This document shows, in pieces, positions 23,874-31,706 of a stretch of 43,346 nucleotides of DNA (position 1 is the first letter of the stretch; each line of letters opens with the position of its first letter). This DNA is from a virus. The stretch covers positions 1-43,346 of IMG/VR virus record IMGVR_UViG_3300007354_000008; one strand, written 5' to 3'. Made by a program: the position numbers and the translations under genes. The notes under the pieces are model-generated. The model was not told the origin of the DNA and made no database searches. It saw only the letters and a program-made list of their open reading frames with translations.

Positions 23874-24805
23874 CCCGCAACCCTCCCGTTCCCCGCGCCG
23901 TTCCTCGCCAGTCTCCGGATCCGGACCTCCGCGTCGAACTGCCCGAGGTCCGACCTGAGCGACCGGGCGATATTCTCGAGGTGCTCGGCGATGCGGTGGC
24001 CCTGGTTGGTGTCCACGACCTCGAAATAGATGCTGGACCTGGGTGGCTCGGGCGTGGGCGTCGGGTCAGCCGGGGCCTCGACCCTTGCCGCGTCCTCCGC
24101 CTCCTCCACCGGGGCCCGGTCCTCCGGCCCCCGGTGTCTCAACTCGGCTCGCGTCTCCAGGAGCACGGTCAGGATGCCGAGGGCCGCGTCCAACGCCTCC
24201 CGGTCACCGGCCTGAGCGGCCGCGAGGGCCTCCTTGCGCTTGGCGGTGATGCGCGTCCCCAGGCGCAGCGCCTTCTTCGATGCCTCGCGCGTGGGGTAGC
24301 GCGAACCCTGCCCGCCGCTGGGAGCGAGCAGCGCCTCCTCCTCGGGGGTGAGGGTGAGGGGCTTGCGGCTCACCCTGGCGGCCACATCGCGGGCTTCCTC
24401 CCCTGCGGCCCTGAGTGTGGCCTCCGCCCTGGCCACCACGCCCTTGACCTCGGCCGTCAATGGACTCTCTACCCCCTCGTCCTCCGGCCCGATCAGACCC
24501 GTCGGGATGTAGTCCAGGACCGCCGCGCACTGGCCGAGCAGGCGGGTGCACTTGACGCAGACGACCCCGCACTTCACACGGTCGCCCAGGCAGGCCGGGC
24601 AACTCACCTTCTCGGGCAGGTGCTTGAGGATCTCCTGCCGCCGCTTGGCCTCATCCATCAGGTTTGCCCCTCTCTTCAAGGCCTCTTTCCACCCTTCGTA
24701 AGGGTGCCTGGCGGGTCCGCGCTTCAGGTCACCCACTCCGGTCTCTGTGTCGAAGACGAACCGCGCCCGCATGTCGTCCAGGCGCTTGGGTCCGTCCATC
24801 GTCAC
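23870..24805 (-). CDS. Hypothetical protein with Cys cluster (311 aa)
   Basis: No family recognised. Residues about 69-88 hold CPAC...CGVVCVKC, two paired-cysteine knuckles likely to bind zinc. The middle is helical and Ala/Glu-rich; a Pro-rich linker (about 243-258) leads to a C-terminal helical part with NQGHRIAEHLENIARSL. GTG start overlapping the ASCH-gene stop (GTGA) with AGGAG upstream; an ATG two codons in is the alternative. A DNA-binding or scaffold role among early proteins is conjecture. Confidence 0.7.
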   Translation of the reverse strand: MTMDGPKRLDDMRARFVFDTETGVGDLKRGPARHPYEGWKEALKRGANLMDEAKRRQEILKHLPEKVSCPACLGDRVKCGVVCVKCTRLLGQCAAVLDYIPTGLIGPEDEGVESPLTAEVKGVVARAEATLRAAGEEARDVAARVSRKPLTLTPEEEALLAPSGGQGSRYPTREASKKALRLGTRITAKRKEALAAAQAGDREALDAALGILTVLLETRAELRHRGPEDRAPVEEAEDAARVEAPADPTPTPEPPRSSIYFEVVDTNQGHRIAEHLENIARSLRSDLGQFDAEVRIRRLARNGAGNGRVAG

Positions 24806-25215
24806 GCCCCGGCTCCTTTCTGTGTCTCCAGGCCACTCGCTGTCGGCGGGCTCTCGTAGTCAACGTAGAAGAACCTCTGCTTCCCGAGACATGGCCGGTA
24901 CGGCAGGGGCTCGGCATCCGCCAGGGCGAGCGCGAACGGGCCTCTGAACCAGGGGCTCAGCGACCCGTCTATGCAACCGGTCACTCGCACACGACCGACG
25001 ATGCCGCCGGTCTCCAGCCGGTCCGGGATGACGATGCCGAACCGCTCGCTCACGGCCCGGCAGATGCGGTCGATGTCCGGGTCCACCTTCTTGCTCGCGT
25101 GGATCAACAGCGGTCCCCGGTAATCGGTCCTCCAGGGCCGGTTCTCCAGGGGCTTGTGCCCGTGGACCACGAGCCAAGCCCACGGTTGCCACAGGCTCAA
25201 GGCGCGCTCCCTCAT
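24802..25215 (-). CDS. ASCH-domain protein
   Basis: 137 aa. ASCH domains are small PUA-related beta-barrels thought to bind RNA. The N-terminus has the hallmark SLWQPWAWLVVHGHKPLENR, then the WRTDYRGPLLIHASKK strand-helix pattern, then GGIVGRVRVTGCI. Phage-encoded ASCH proteins are common near replication genes; some relatives bind modified nucleosides or act in RNA regulation, but the target here is unknown. The ATG overlaps the RusA stop (ATGA). Confidence 0.82.
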   Translation of the reverse strand: MRERALSLWQPWAWLVVHGHKPLENRPWRTDYRGPLLIHASKKVDPDIDRICRAVSERFGIVIPDRLETGGIVGRVRVTGCIDGSLSPWFRGPFALALADAEPLPYRPCLGKQRFFYVDYESPPTASGLETQKGAGA

Positions 25216-25589
25216 CCACTCATCGCCTCCTCCGCGATCTCCGCGACCTCGACCTCGACCCGCTCCTGTCCGTGCGGGCAGCGGCGAAGCGAGGCCTCCA
25301 GTCGGGCGACCTGACTGTCATCCCGGAACGCTATCTCGTTGACGCCATCCAGGATGCTCTTCGAATAGTTGTCCAGATCGCCGCGCTTGCCGGTCGCGAG
25401 GTAGACGTCCAGCTTGACCGACACCGGCCCCTCCAGGGGCTTGGGGAAATGCGGCCGGGCCGCCCAGCCGACAGCCTCCTCATAGGCCAGGGTCTCGCGC
25501 GGCGTGTAGACGTAGGCCCGGCGGCCACCGTAGCCCAGGCGCGGACGCTTCTTCGGGACCGGTCGGCCGGGGACGGTGAATGTGGTCAT
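25212..25589 (-). CDS. rusA: RusA-family Holliday junction resolvase
   Basis: 125 aa. RusA is a homodimeric nuclease cutting four-way DNA junctions made during phage recombination and replication. The signature GDLDNYSKSILDGVNE (about 70-85) carries the catalytic aspartates (D71, D73, D81) and the conserved Lys (K77); further acids lie at D90-D91. The basic N-terminus GRPVPKKRPR is also typical. Length matches the family (about 120 aa). The internal ATG at 25589 is chosen because AGGAG precedes it; a 13-codon longer frame would overlap the preceding gene. Confidence 0.9.
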   Translation of the reverse strand: MTTFTVPGRPVPKKRPRLGYGGRRAYVYTPRETLAYEEAVGWAARPHFPKPLEGPVSVKLDVYLATGKRGDLDNYSKSILDGVNEIAFRDDSQVARLEASLRRCPHGQERVEVEVAEIAEEAMSG

Positions 25590-25732
25590 GGCGCTCTCCT
25601 CACCAGCCTCAACAGAGCCAGGACGCACTCGCGGACGACGACGTAGTAGACGGTGACGGCTATGGCGAGGCCGGCGACCAGCCCGGCCAGGAGGAATAGG
25701 GGTAGGACGGGCAGGGTCGCCAGGTTTCTCAT
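25586..25732 (-). CDS. Single-helix membrane peptide (48 aa)
   Basis: Starts with an ATG overlapping the previous stop and ends overlapping the RusA start (both ATGA). It is one long hydrophobic segment (LFLLAGLVAGLAIAVTVYYV) followed by a basic tail (LVRRAP). The ribosome binding site is weak, so it is probably translated by coupling. Not recognised. Confidence 0.55.
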   Translation of the reverse strand: MRNLATLPVLPLFLLAGLVAGLAIAVTVYYVVVRECVLALLRLVRRAP

Positions 25733-25938
25733 GGGACCACCCGGAGCTTCCGCGCCTTGGCCCAGCCGTCGAGGCACTGCTGGGCGGCCTCCTGGGTGCC
25801 GCAGACCGGTAGGTGCTCGGACTTCACGCGGCAGAGCGAGCCGCTGGGCTTCCGGTAGAACACACCCCAGGCGCGGCCATCTGAGATGCCGTCGTGCACG
25901 AAGAGGACCCGGCCGTGGCGGTCGATGTAGCGGGTCAT
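25729..25938 (-). CDS. Hypothetical protein (69 aa)
   Basis: Starts MTRYIDRHGRVLFVHDGISD and contains a beta-rich segment with two cysteines (SLCRVKSEHLPVCGT). Four non-coding bases separate it from the preceding gene and it overlaps the next one. Ribosome binding site GGTAGG. No family recognised; the size and strand pattern suggest a small single-domain protein. Confidence 0.6.
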   Translation of the reverse strand: MTRYIDRHGRVLFVHDGISDGRAWGVFYRKPSGSLCRVKSEHLPVCGTQEAAQQCLDGWAKARKLRVVP

Positions 25939-25942
25939 AGGC

Positions 25943-26392
25943 CTACCACCCCTCCCACTCTTTCCAACTGCCGTCTGGGTTGAGTACTGAGCGGACGGGA
26001 ATGAGACAGCGAGTGACGGAATCGTCGTCGCGCTCGATGGACTGGCCCTCCTTGAGCAGAAGCAATTCGCGCAAGGTGAAGTCGGCATAGTCCCTGGTGA
26101 AATCGTAGGCACTCTCCGGGTCGAAAAACCACGGCCCGTCCATGCCATCGCATCGCGCCCACCAGACCATGACGCGGTGCGGGGTCAGGAAAAAACGGGC
26201 GACGGCATAGCCAAAGCAGCAGGCATAGAGAGCTATCACCAGCGGTGTCCACCAGATTGTGCCGAACAGCAACGCAGTCACCGGCGCCAGAAGTAGCGGT
26301 GCCCACGTGGCCCACCACGGCGGGCTATCCCTGCGTATGTCGGCATCGAGTTCCCGCAGTTCCTTTAGGGCCTCGCAGTCAGCCTTGGTCAT
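25943..26392 (-). CDS. Two-helix membrane protein (149 aa)
   Basis: Residues about 27-46 and 48-69 are hydrophobic (WAPLLLAPVTALLFGTIWW, then LVIALYACCFGYAVARFFL), forming a hairpin in the membrane, followed by a polar C-terminal domain of about 75 residues. Its first eight residues, MTKADCEA, resemble the start of the 29532-30026 gene (MTKADRQA) and the underlying DNA is identical over 16 bp. The ATG overlaps the preceding peptidase stop (ATGA). Could be a superinfection or host-takeover membrane protein; no evidence distinguishes these. Confidence 0.65.
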   Translation of the reverse strand: MTKADCEALKELRELDADIRRDSPPWWATWAPLLLAPVTALLFGTIWWTPLVIALYACCFGYAVARFFLTPHRVMVWWARCDGMDGPWFFDPESAYDFTRDYADFTLRELLLLKEGQSIERDDDSVTRCLIPVRSVLNPDGSWKEWEGW

Positions 26393-27279
26393 CCTCCCAC
26401 CCCCAGGAATATCGCCGGGTCGTAGAGTTCACCGTAGACCCGTATCTCCCAATGCAGGTGCGCGCCCGTCGAGTTGCCGTTGTCGCCGACCTTGCCGATG
26501 ACCTGGCCGAGCGAGACCTCGTGGCCCGGCCCCACCAGGACCTCCGAGAGATGCGCGAACAGCATCTCGACCCCGTTGGTGGATTCGAGCACGAGATGGA
26601 GCCCTAGGATATCGTCATACCGGACGGCCGAGACCGTGCCCCACCGGGGAGCGACTATCTGGGTGCCGATGGGTGCCACGATATCGAGCCCCTTGTGGAC
26701 CCTGGGCCCGCCGTAGAGTCTCGACAGCCGCCCGACCACCGGCCAGAGCGGCTGCGCCAGGTGGATCGGACCCTCGCCCGTCTCCACGCAGACCTCCGAG
26801 AGGGCGATTCCGTTCTCGGGGATGGCTAGGGGCAGCCAGACTCTCTGACCGGCCGCGAACACAGCGTCGGAGGCAAGGCCGTTGGCCTGCATGATATCGG
26901 CCAGGGGGAGGCCTGTGTACTCGGCCAGCTCCCGGAGCGTCCCGCCGCCGGCGTCGACCCACAGGCGGGAGGGCCAGAGCGGGATGAGGATCTCGTCGCC
27001 GGGCCACATGCGGAGACCCGGGTTGGCCGACCGGATGGTCTCCTCGTCGACCCGAAACTGGCAGGCCAGGGCCCAGAGCGTATCGCCCCGCTGGACCGGG
27101 TAGGAGACCACCGGTAGCGGCGGGCCCTCCGGTAGGAGGATCTCCGCCGCCTCGACCAGCCGGGACTTGTCCACGAAGTCGGCGGCGTGAACCGCGCCCT
27201 GGCCCGAGAGCACCAGGGCCAGGAACGCCAGGATACAGGCTAGGATGATTGCCAGTCGTCTGCGGTGATCATGGGTCAT
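26389..27279 (-). CDS. Secreted LysM - M23 peptidase (early-operon)
   Basis: 296 aa. A signal peptide or anchor (residues 9-33, LAIILACILAFLALVLS) is followed by LysM 1 (about 60-101, VQRGDTLWALACQFRVDEET), LysM-like 2 (about 110-152) and an M23 peptidase with HKGLD (H195, D199), FAHLS (H243) and HLHWE (H274, H276), all catalytic and zinc positions intact. It would cleave cell-wall peptides from outside. A cell-wall hydrolase among replication genes is unusual: it may open the wall, modify it in lysogens, or block superinfection. ATG overlaps the preceding stop (ATGA). Confidence 0.85.
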   Translation of the reverse strand: MTHDHRRRLAIILACILAFLALVLSGQGAVHAADFVDKSRLVEAAEILLPEGPPLPVVSYPVQRGDTLWALACQFRVDEETIRSANPGLRMWPGDEILIPLWPSRLWVDAGGGTLRELAEYTGLPLADIMQANGLASDAVFAAGQRVWLPLAIPENGIALSEVCVETGEGPIHLAQPLWPVVGRLSRLYGGPRVHKGLDIVAPIGTQIVAPRWGTVSAVRYDDILGLHLVLESTNGVEMLFAHLSEVLVGPGHEVSLGQVIGKVGDNGNSTGAHLHWEIRVYGELYDPAIFLGVGG

Positions 27280-27491
27280 GGCATCTCCACTCCCATCCCT
27301 CGCAGTCTGGCCCGGGCGCGATCGACTTCACCGAGGGCTCTCTCGGTGCTCCGCCGACCGGCCCGGGTCCGGTAACACTGGATGAGTTCGGCCTGGGCCC
27401 GGATGAGCTCGGCCAGGGCTTCCACTCCGGCCTCGATCTCGGCCCGGGCCCGGTCACTGGCTCTCGCGCGGAACTCGCGGGCACTGCTCAT
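27276..27491 (-). CDS. Small helical protein (71 aa)
   Basis: A single Arg/Ala/Glu-rich helical region (SSAREFRARASDRARAEIEA) with a C-terminal helix; probably a coiled-coil dimer. Both ends overlap neighbours by ATGA. A longer upstream frame exists but lies inside the ParB-like gene. Not recognised. Confidence 0.6.
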   Translation of the reverse strand: MSSAREFRARASDRARAEIEAGVEALAELIRAQAELIQCYRTRAGRRSTERALGEVDRARARLRGMGVEMP

Positions 27492-29353
27492 CCAGCCGCC
27501 TCCAGCGCCTCGGCCTCGTCGGGGTATGCCTGCTGGCCTTTCTGGCAGCCGGAGAACTCGTCGCAGTCCGGGCACTTGTGAGGGGCCTCGCCCTTCAGCA
27601 CGTAGTCGCAGCATTGTCCGGTCATGCGGAGGTCGTCGTTGCACGACCGGCACTCGCGGGCGTCGACGATCTTCCGGAGGTAGTGGCAGGCAGCGGGTTC
27701 GGGCTCCTCGTCGGGGTCGTCGGCGGGAGGCTCGGCGGGGCCCGCGTCAGCCGCCTCGTGTCTCGGGTGGCAGCCGCAGCGGGTCTCGGAGCACTCCTCA
27801 CAGACGCCGCCGCAGTCGAGGCCCTCCCCCATCTCCTCGTCCGAGGCCTCGGCGGCCGCCTCGCCCTGGGCGTCCTCCACGGGATCCACGGCCTGGCCAT
27901 CGTCGTCCACGCGGTAGGCGCCACCCTCGGAGGGGTCAGGGGTGTGGGCTGTCTCCTCCGCCGGAGGGGTCCAGCCGATCACCTGGTTCTTGATGTCCTC
28001 ATAGGCGGTATCCCTTGGGAGATATCGCCCATCGGCATTGTCCCAGGTCCAATTGGTCTCGGCCGTCAGCAGGTGTTTGACGGTCTGTCCGATGAGGGTC
28101 GGCAGGTCGGCCCGGGAGAGTTCATCGGCCTGTTCCGGGGCAAGGGCGAACCGCGAGGTGTAGGCGCATATGAGGCGGAGTTCGGCGTCGGAGACGGAGC
28201 CCCCCGACGTGCGGGCGGAAAGGTAACTCTCAGCCCTTTCCAGGCGCTCCTTCTCGCGGCTATCCCATACCGCCCTCGCCCTTTCCTGTCGTTCGCGCCT
28301 GGTCTTCCACTCCAGGTCTTGGCTCTCCTGACTACTCGCCGCCTTGTTGGCCTTCCTCCGTTCGCGGTAGCAGTCCGAATCACGGTCGAGACAGAAGGCC
28401 CGGCTTTCCCCCGCGGCACTGCCGACCCTGGCCTTCTTCCGATGCTCGCAGCTTGCCGGGCAGTCATCGAAGGCCTCCGTCAGGCGGTTGTCCTCTGTCC
28501 AATCAATCGGCTTGCCGGCGAGGACCTTCTCTACGGCCGCGGCCTTCTTGGCTTCCTTCGCGGCCGCGTTCTTGGTCTTCCAGCAGGCCGGGTCCGTGCA
28601 CCGTAGACCACCCCAGCGCCCCTCGACCTTGTTCTCGCAATCCTTACACTCGGTGGCTCCGTCGAACTCCAGGCCGTGCCGGAGGTCCTTGGTGACCCCC
28701 TCGACGGCTTCGCCCACGAGGGATTTGACTCGCTCGACCGTGATGTCGTCGCCGTTGGCAATGTGGCTGTCGATGAGATCCTGGGTCTTCTCCACAGCAT
28801 TCGGCAGGTGCTTGACCTTCAGTATCTCCTGCGCCGCCGAAGCCGAGAGTATTCCGCGCGTAATGAGTTCTTGGCCCGCTTCGGGCAGCGCGAGGAGCCG
28901 AAGCCTGTTGGCGATGTAGGGCTGGCTCTTACCGAGGCGCCGGCCGAGATCTTCTTGCGTGACCTCCGGGTAGCTCTGCAGATAATCCCGGTAGGCCCGG
29001 GCCTCGTCGATGGGGTTGAGGTCCTCCCGCTGGAGGTTCTCGATGAGCCGAAACTCGTGGACCTTCTGGTGGTCTATGCCCATGACGCGGCAGGGCACAG
29101 CTTCAAGGCCGGCCGCCTTCGCGGCCCGGAGGCGTCTGAAGCCGGCCACCAGTTGAAGCCCGTTCAGGATCGGTGACCCCTGGACGATCAGTGGTTCGAT
29201 GATGCCGTGAACCTGGACCGAGGCTAGGAGTTCGGCGTCCTTCTCCGGGTCGGTCGCGGTCCGGACGTTCTCCGGGATGGTGATGGCGGCCACGGGAATG
29301 TGTTGGAACTCAAACTCGCGCTCATATTGTGAAGGTTCCCTCGAAGCTGTCAC
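27488..29353 (-). CDS. ParB-like protein fused to a long Cys-rich region
   Basis: 621 aa, about twice the size of ParB/Spo0J. The ParB/Srx-fold N-terminus has the CTPase boxes GFRRLRAA (71-78) and ENLQREDLNPIDEA (105-118), followed by a KorB-like HTH (about 131-152). Then come several Cys clusters: CKDC and CTDPAC near 238-258, two more near 315-330, and a C-terminal region with CGGVCEECSETRCGCH, CRSC and CPDC after an acidic linker. No ParA is encoded nearby, so partition is doubtful; phage ParB-like proteins can be transcriptional or nucleolytic. The GTG start overlaps the previous stop (GTGA). Confidence 0.82.
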   Translation of the reverse strand: MTASREPSQYEREFEFQHIPVAAITIPENVRTATDPEKDAELLASVQVHGIIEPLIVQGSPILNGLQLVAGFRRLRAAKAAGLEAVPCRVMGIDHQKVHEFRLIENLQREDLNPIDEARAYRDYLQSYPEVTQEDLGRRLGKSQPYIANRLRLLALPEAGQELITRGILSASAAQEILKVKHLPNAVEKTQDLIDSHIANGDDITVERVKSLVGEAVEGVTKDLRHGLEFDGATECKDCENKVEGRWGGLRCTDPACWKTKNAAAKEAKKAAAVEKVLAGKPIDWTEDNRLTEAFDDCPASCEHRKKARVGSAAGESRAFCLDRDSDCYRERRKANKAASSQESQDLEWKTRRERQERARAVWDSREKERLERAESYLSARTSGGSVSDAELRLICAYTSRFALAPEQADELSRADLPTLIGQTVKHLLTAETNWTWDNADGRYLPRDTAYEDIKNQVIGWTPPAEETAHTPDPSEGGAYRVDDDGQAVDPVEDAQGEAAAEASDEEMGEGLDCGGVCEECSETRCGCHPRHEAADAGPAEPPADDPDEEPEPAACHYLRKIVDARECRSCNDDLRMTGQCCDYVLKGEAPHKCPDCDEFSGCQKGQQAYPDEAEALEAAG

Positions 29354-29532
29354 TGACTGTCACTCTCCCTTCGTTCCCGGTCCTTGCGGGCCAGTAACGC
29401 CCCCTGCTCCTCCGGGGTCATGCGGAGAAACGTCTTCACCCGACGGTCGAACTCGTCAGCGGTCATGGTGATGGACCGGCCCTTGTTGGTGGACAGTGTG
29501 ATGGTGTAGTCGTCCTCGCGGCGTTTAGGCAT
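29350..29532 (-). CDS. Small basic protein (60 aa)
   Basis: Starts MPKRREDDYTITLSTNKGRS and continues with a strand-turn-helix and a charged C-terminal helix. ATG with GGAGGAG 8 bases upstream. Its stop overlaps the ParB-like start (GTGA), so it may act with that protein. Not recognised. Confidence 0.65.
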   Translation of the reverse strand: MPKRREDDYTITLSTNKGRSITMTADEFDRRVKTFLRMTPEEQGALLARKDRERRESDSQ

Positions 29533-30026
29533 CAGGTCTCCTCCTTCTTCCCAAACAACTCGGCGTACTCGTCTCCAAAGGGGCAGGCGGGGTCGTGTTG
29601 CCGCCCACCACGGGGACCGGGAGCACTCCTGACACGTCCGCAGGCTGTGCAGTAGTCCCAACTGGGGATGTCTGGGCTGGGGGTCCACCGCGCTCTCCCC
29701 AGCCCCTTGACCCACGTCTCCACCTTGTCCGCCCAGTCCAGCAGGTCAAGCGTCTTCCGGCGGTTGGGGATGAGGTGGTCGGCCAGCCAAGTTTCGGCGG
29801 CGCGGACGGCATCCGGGTAGCTGGAGAACCGTCCCGTGAACAGCACCTCGCGCTCGCCCACTCGCCGGATTTCCACGAACCACTCCACTCTGTCGGTCCA
29901 CACGCACAAGAGGTACTTCTGCCCCTGCCACAGGGCCGCGCCGTGCCAGCCCGCGTTGCTCCGTCCCCACTCCACCTTCGGCCCGGCCATCTTGTCCCGC
30001 AGGGCCTGCCTGTCAGCCTTGGTCAT
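29532..30026 (-). CDS. Hypothetical protein with C-terminal Zn-knuckle (164 aa)
   Basis: The N-terminal two-thirds are mixed (WGRSNAGWHGAALWQGQKYL, then a WF.E.RR...VLFTG strand pattern); the C-terminal part has CTACG and later HDPACPFG, a possible CCHC-type zinc site. ATG chosen at 30026; a TTG one codon earlier is equally spaced from the GGAGG. The ATG overlaps the stop of an 18-codon ORF. Its first codons match the start of the 25943-26392 gene. No known family. Confidence 0.65.
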   Translation of the reverse strand: MTKADRQALRDKMAGPKVEWGRSNAGWHGAALWQGQKYLLCVWTDRVEWFVEIRRVGEREVLFTGRFSSYPDAVRAAETWLADHLIPNRRKTLDLLDWADKVETWVKGLGRARWTPSPDIPSWDYCTACGRVRSAPGPRGGRQHDPACPFGDEYAELFGKKEET

Positions 30027-30082
30027 CAAGCTCTCGCCTCCAATTTCTCGGCCACCCAGTCCTCGAAGGTGAGTCTAGCCAT
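30026..30082 (-). CDS. 18-codon micro-ORF, possibly a leader
   Basis: Reads MARLTFEDWVAEKLEARA then TGA. Its ATG lies 3 bases before the upstream gene's stop (GATGGCTAG) and its TGA overlaps the next ATG (TGATG). GGCGGTGA lies 5 bases ahead. The downstream gene's GGAGG lies inside it, so it may pass ribosomes on (translational coupling) more than make a functional peptide. A chance ORF is possible, but it fills the gap exactly. Confidence 0.4.
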   Translation of the reverse strand: MARLTFEDWVAEKLEARA

Positions 30083-30266
30083 CGACGTTCACCGCCTTGT
30101 CTGGCCCGCCCACCGGATACCGTCGCGCCCCGCAGTGGCACCAGCCGTCCCCGTGGTAGGGGTGGCCCAGTTCTTCGCACATGTCGCGGGCCTGCAGCTC
30201 GTCCTGTTGAGGCTCGTCCGGCCCCTCCAGCAACGAGCCGTCCTCGTAGATGTAGTCTCTAGGCAT
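30075..30266 (-). CDS. Small acidic protein with Cys/His motif (63 aa)
   Basis: Begins MPRDYIYEDGSLLEGPDEPQ and has CEELGHPYHGDGWCHCGARR, where Cys and His residues are spaced like a compact zinc site. Overlaps the upstream gene by 8 nt. Weak ribosome binding site, so coupled translation is likely. Unrecognised. Confidence 0.6.
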   Translation of the reverse strand: MPRDYIYEDGSLLEGPDEPQQDELQARDMCEELGHPYHGDGWCHCGARRYPVGGPDKAVNVDG

Positions 30267-30912
30267 CCCGCCCCACCGCCCTGTCGTAGTCGGCGAGGGC
30301 GGCCCTAGTGTCGAGAACGGCCTGCCACAACGGGATGGTATGTTCGGGCGGCTCGCCCTTGCAAACCGCGTGTTTGATTGCCTGGTCCCACTTATCGAAT
30401 GCCCGGGCAAACGCATCCCCCGCCTTCAGCCGCGCCACGATACCGGAGCCGTCTGGGTTGGCGAGGAGGGCGCGGGCGCGGTCGATGGCGTCAACGGGGT
30501 CCCCGACCTCCACGGCGGCGTACCTGCCCCAACAGTCCAGCACCGCCTCCAACGCCTCCCGGTAGGCGGCGAGCCGGAGTTCCTGGGCTTCCGCCTTGTC
30601 CCTGGCCAGGAAGAGCTTGTGCTCCAGGCGGACTAGGACGCACTCCTCTTCAGGACACTGCCCACGCGGCCAATTGCTGGAGGAACATTCCTCCGTGACA
30701 GGGTCGCGGTGCTCACACTCGTCGCACCCGTCCACCCTGAAACAGTCGCACTCCAGGCACTCCTCCTTGACCCACTTCATCCCGGTCACGTCGGGAGTCG
30801 CCCCTGGGTCTGCGGCGCGAGAAGGGCCCGCGGGGCGGAACAACCTACCCAGCAGAGACCTGAGCAGGCACATCTCGTAGTTCGCGAAAGCCTGGGTCAA
30901 TTTGTCGGTCAC
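30259..30912 (-). CDS. Cys-rich hypothetical protein (217 aa)
   Basis: The N-terminal region has an amphipathic helix; residues about 50-100 are Cys-rich (CLECDCFRVDGCDECEHRD, then CPEEECV), likely one or two metal sites. The C-terminal half is helical with an acidic and aromatic face. GTG start overlapping the ATP-grasp stop (GTGA), with GAGGAGGG 7 bases upstream. No family recognised. One of several Cys-rich proteins in this operon. Confidence 0.65.
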   Translation of the reverse strand: MTDKLTQAFANYEMCLLRSLLGRLFRPAGPSRAADPGATPDVTGMKWVKEECLECDCFRVDGCDECEHRDPVTEECSSSNWPRGQCPEEECVLVRLEHKLFLARDKAEAQELRLAAYREALEAVLDCWGRYAAVEVGDPVDAIDRARALLANPDGSGIVARLKAGDAFARAFDKWDQAIKHAVCKGEPPEHTIPLWQAVLDTRAALADYDRAVGRDA

Positions 30913-31706
30913 TGTCCATCCCTCCTCATCGGGCACTCGGGGTGCCAACTATCGTCTCCGGTGGCCATGTCGATGAGGATCCACCGGCCGTCAGCGGCGA
31001 GGGCGAAATCGACCGACCAGTAGCCGGGGAGGACGGCCGCGACCCGCTCCGCATAGCCGGTCAGGAGCTCGACCTCCTCCGGCGTCTCGGTGTTCATCTC
31101 GGCGAGCTGGTCACGCCAGTCCGCCGGAAGACGCGCCTCGTTTGAGCGGGTCGCCAGGGCCTCCGCCGGCCAGTAGGGATGTCGGCACTCGACCCGCCCG
31201 TCCCGGACGAAATACCGGCGTTCGGGGGCGATGGGAAGATGACCCCAGAAGGCCGTAAACCGCGCGGCCAGGGGGATATACTCGCGGAACACGATGGCCC
31301 GCCAGGGCAGCCCCATGATGTCGGCAGTGTCCATCGCCTCAGCCAGGGCGTAGATGTGCACCGGGTAGTACTGAACGGCGTCGCAGTAGCAGGTCTCGCG
31401 GTAGGAGTGCTTGGCGGCGGAGAGGTCGGTCCGGATGAAGAGTGGTTGGCCAGACCTTGCGATAGAGTAGGCGGCATTACCCAGGCGCGAGAGGACCCGG
31501 CAGACGCGCCGGTGAGCCCTCTCCCATCGACACAACGCCGCGATTGGTTCGTCGCCCGGTTGTCGCGTATACCTGTGGATGCTCAGCGCGTCTATGGTCA
31601 CGGGCCGGAGGCGCACGATCTCCGTCCGGGGCACCGGAATCCCGAGGTTCTTGACCCGTGGCCACCAGTAGATCATCGAGTTCCGGCGGTCGTCTCTCGC
31701 CCTCAT
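30909..31706 (-). CDS. ATP-grasp-fold protein (R2K/DUF4343-like)
   Basis: 265 aa. ATP-grasp enzymes join a carboxylate to an amine or thiol through an acyl-phosphate. Recognisable: LFIRTDLSAAKHSY (basic residue after strand, about 91-104), AIVFREYIPL (about 140-149), RYFVRDGRVECRHPYW, and the metal-binding end WSVDFALAADGRWILIDMAT with D.W.P after it (about 231-257). Phage members of this clade are predicted peptide- or protein-modifying enzymes; the substrate is unknown. The next gene is Cys-rich. ATG at 31706 overlaps the previous stop (ATGA); a GTG three codons earlier is possible. Confidence 0.72.
   Translation of the reverse strand: MRARDDRRNSMIYWWPRVKNLGIPVPRTEIVRLRPVTIDALSIHRYTRQPGDEPIAALCRWERAHRRVCRVLSRLGNAAYSIARSGQPLFIRTDLSAAKHSYRETCYCDAVQYYPVHIYALAEAMDTADIMGLPWRAIVFREYIPLAARFTAFWGHLPIAPERRYFVRDGRVECRHPYWPAEALATRSNEARLPADWRDQLAEMNTETPEEVELLTGYAERVAAVLPGYWSVDFALAADGRWILIDMATGDDSWHPECPMRRDGQ

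Noticed and set aside
27488-29353. Plasmid-type partition system
   Set aside because: No ParA-like ATPase and no parS-like cluster were noticed; ParB homology alone does not show partition.
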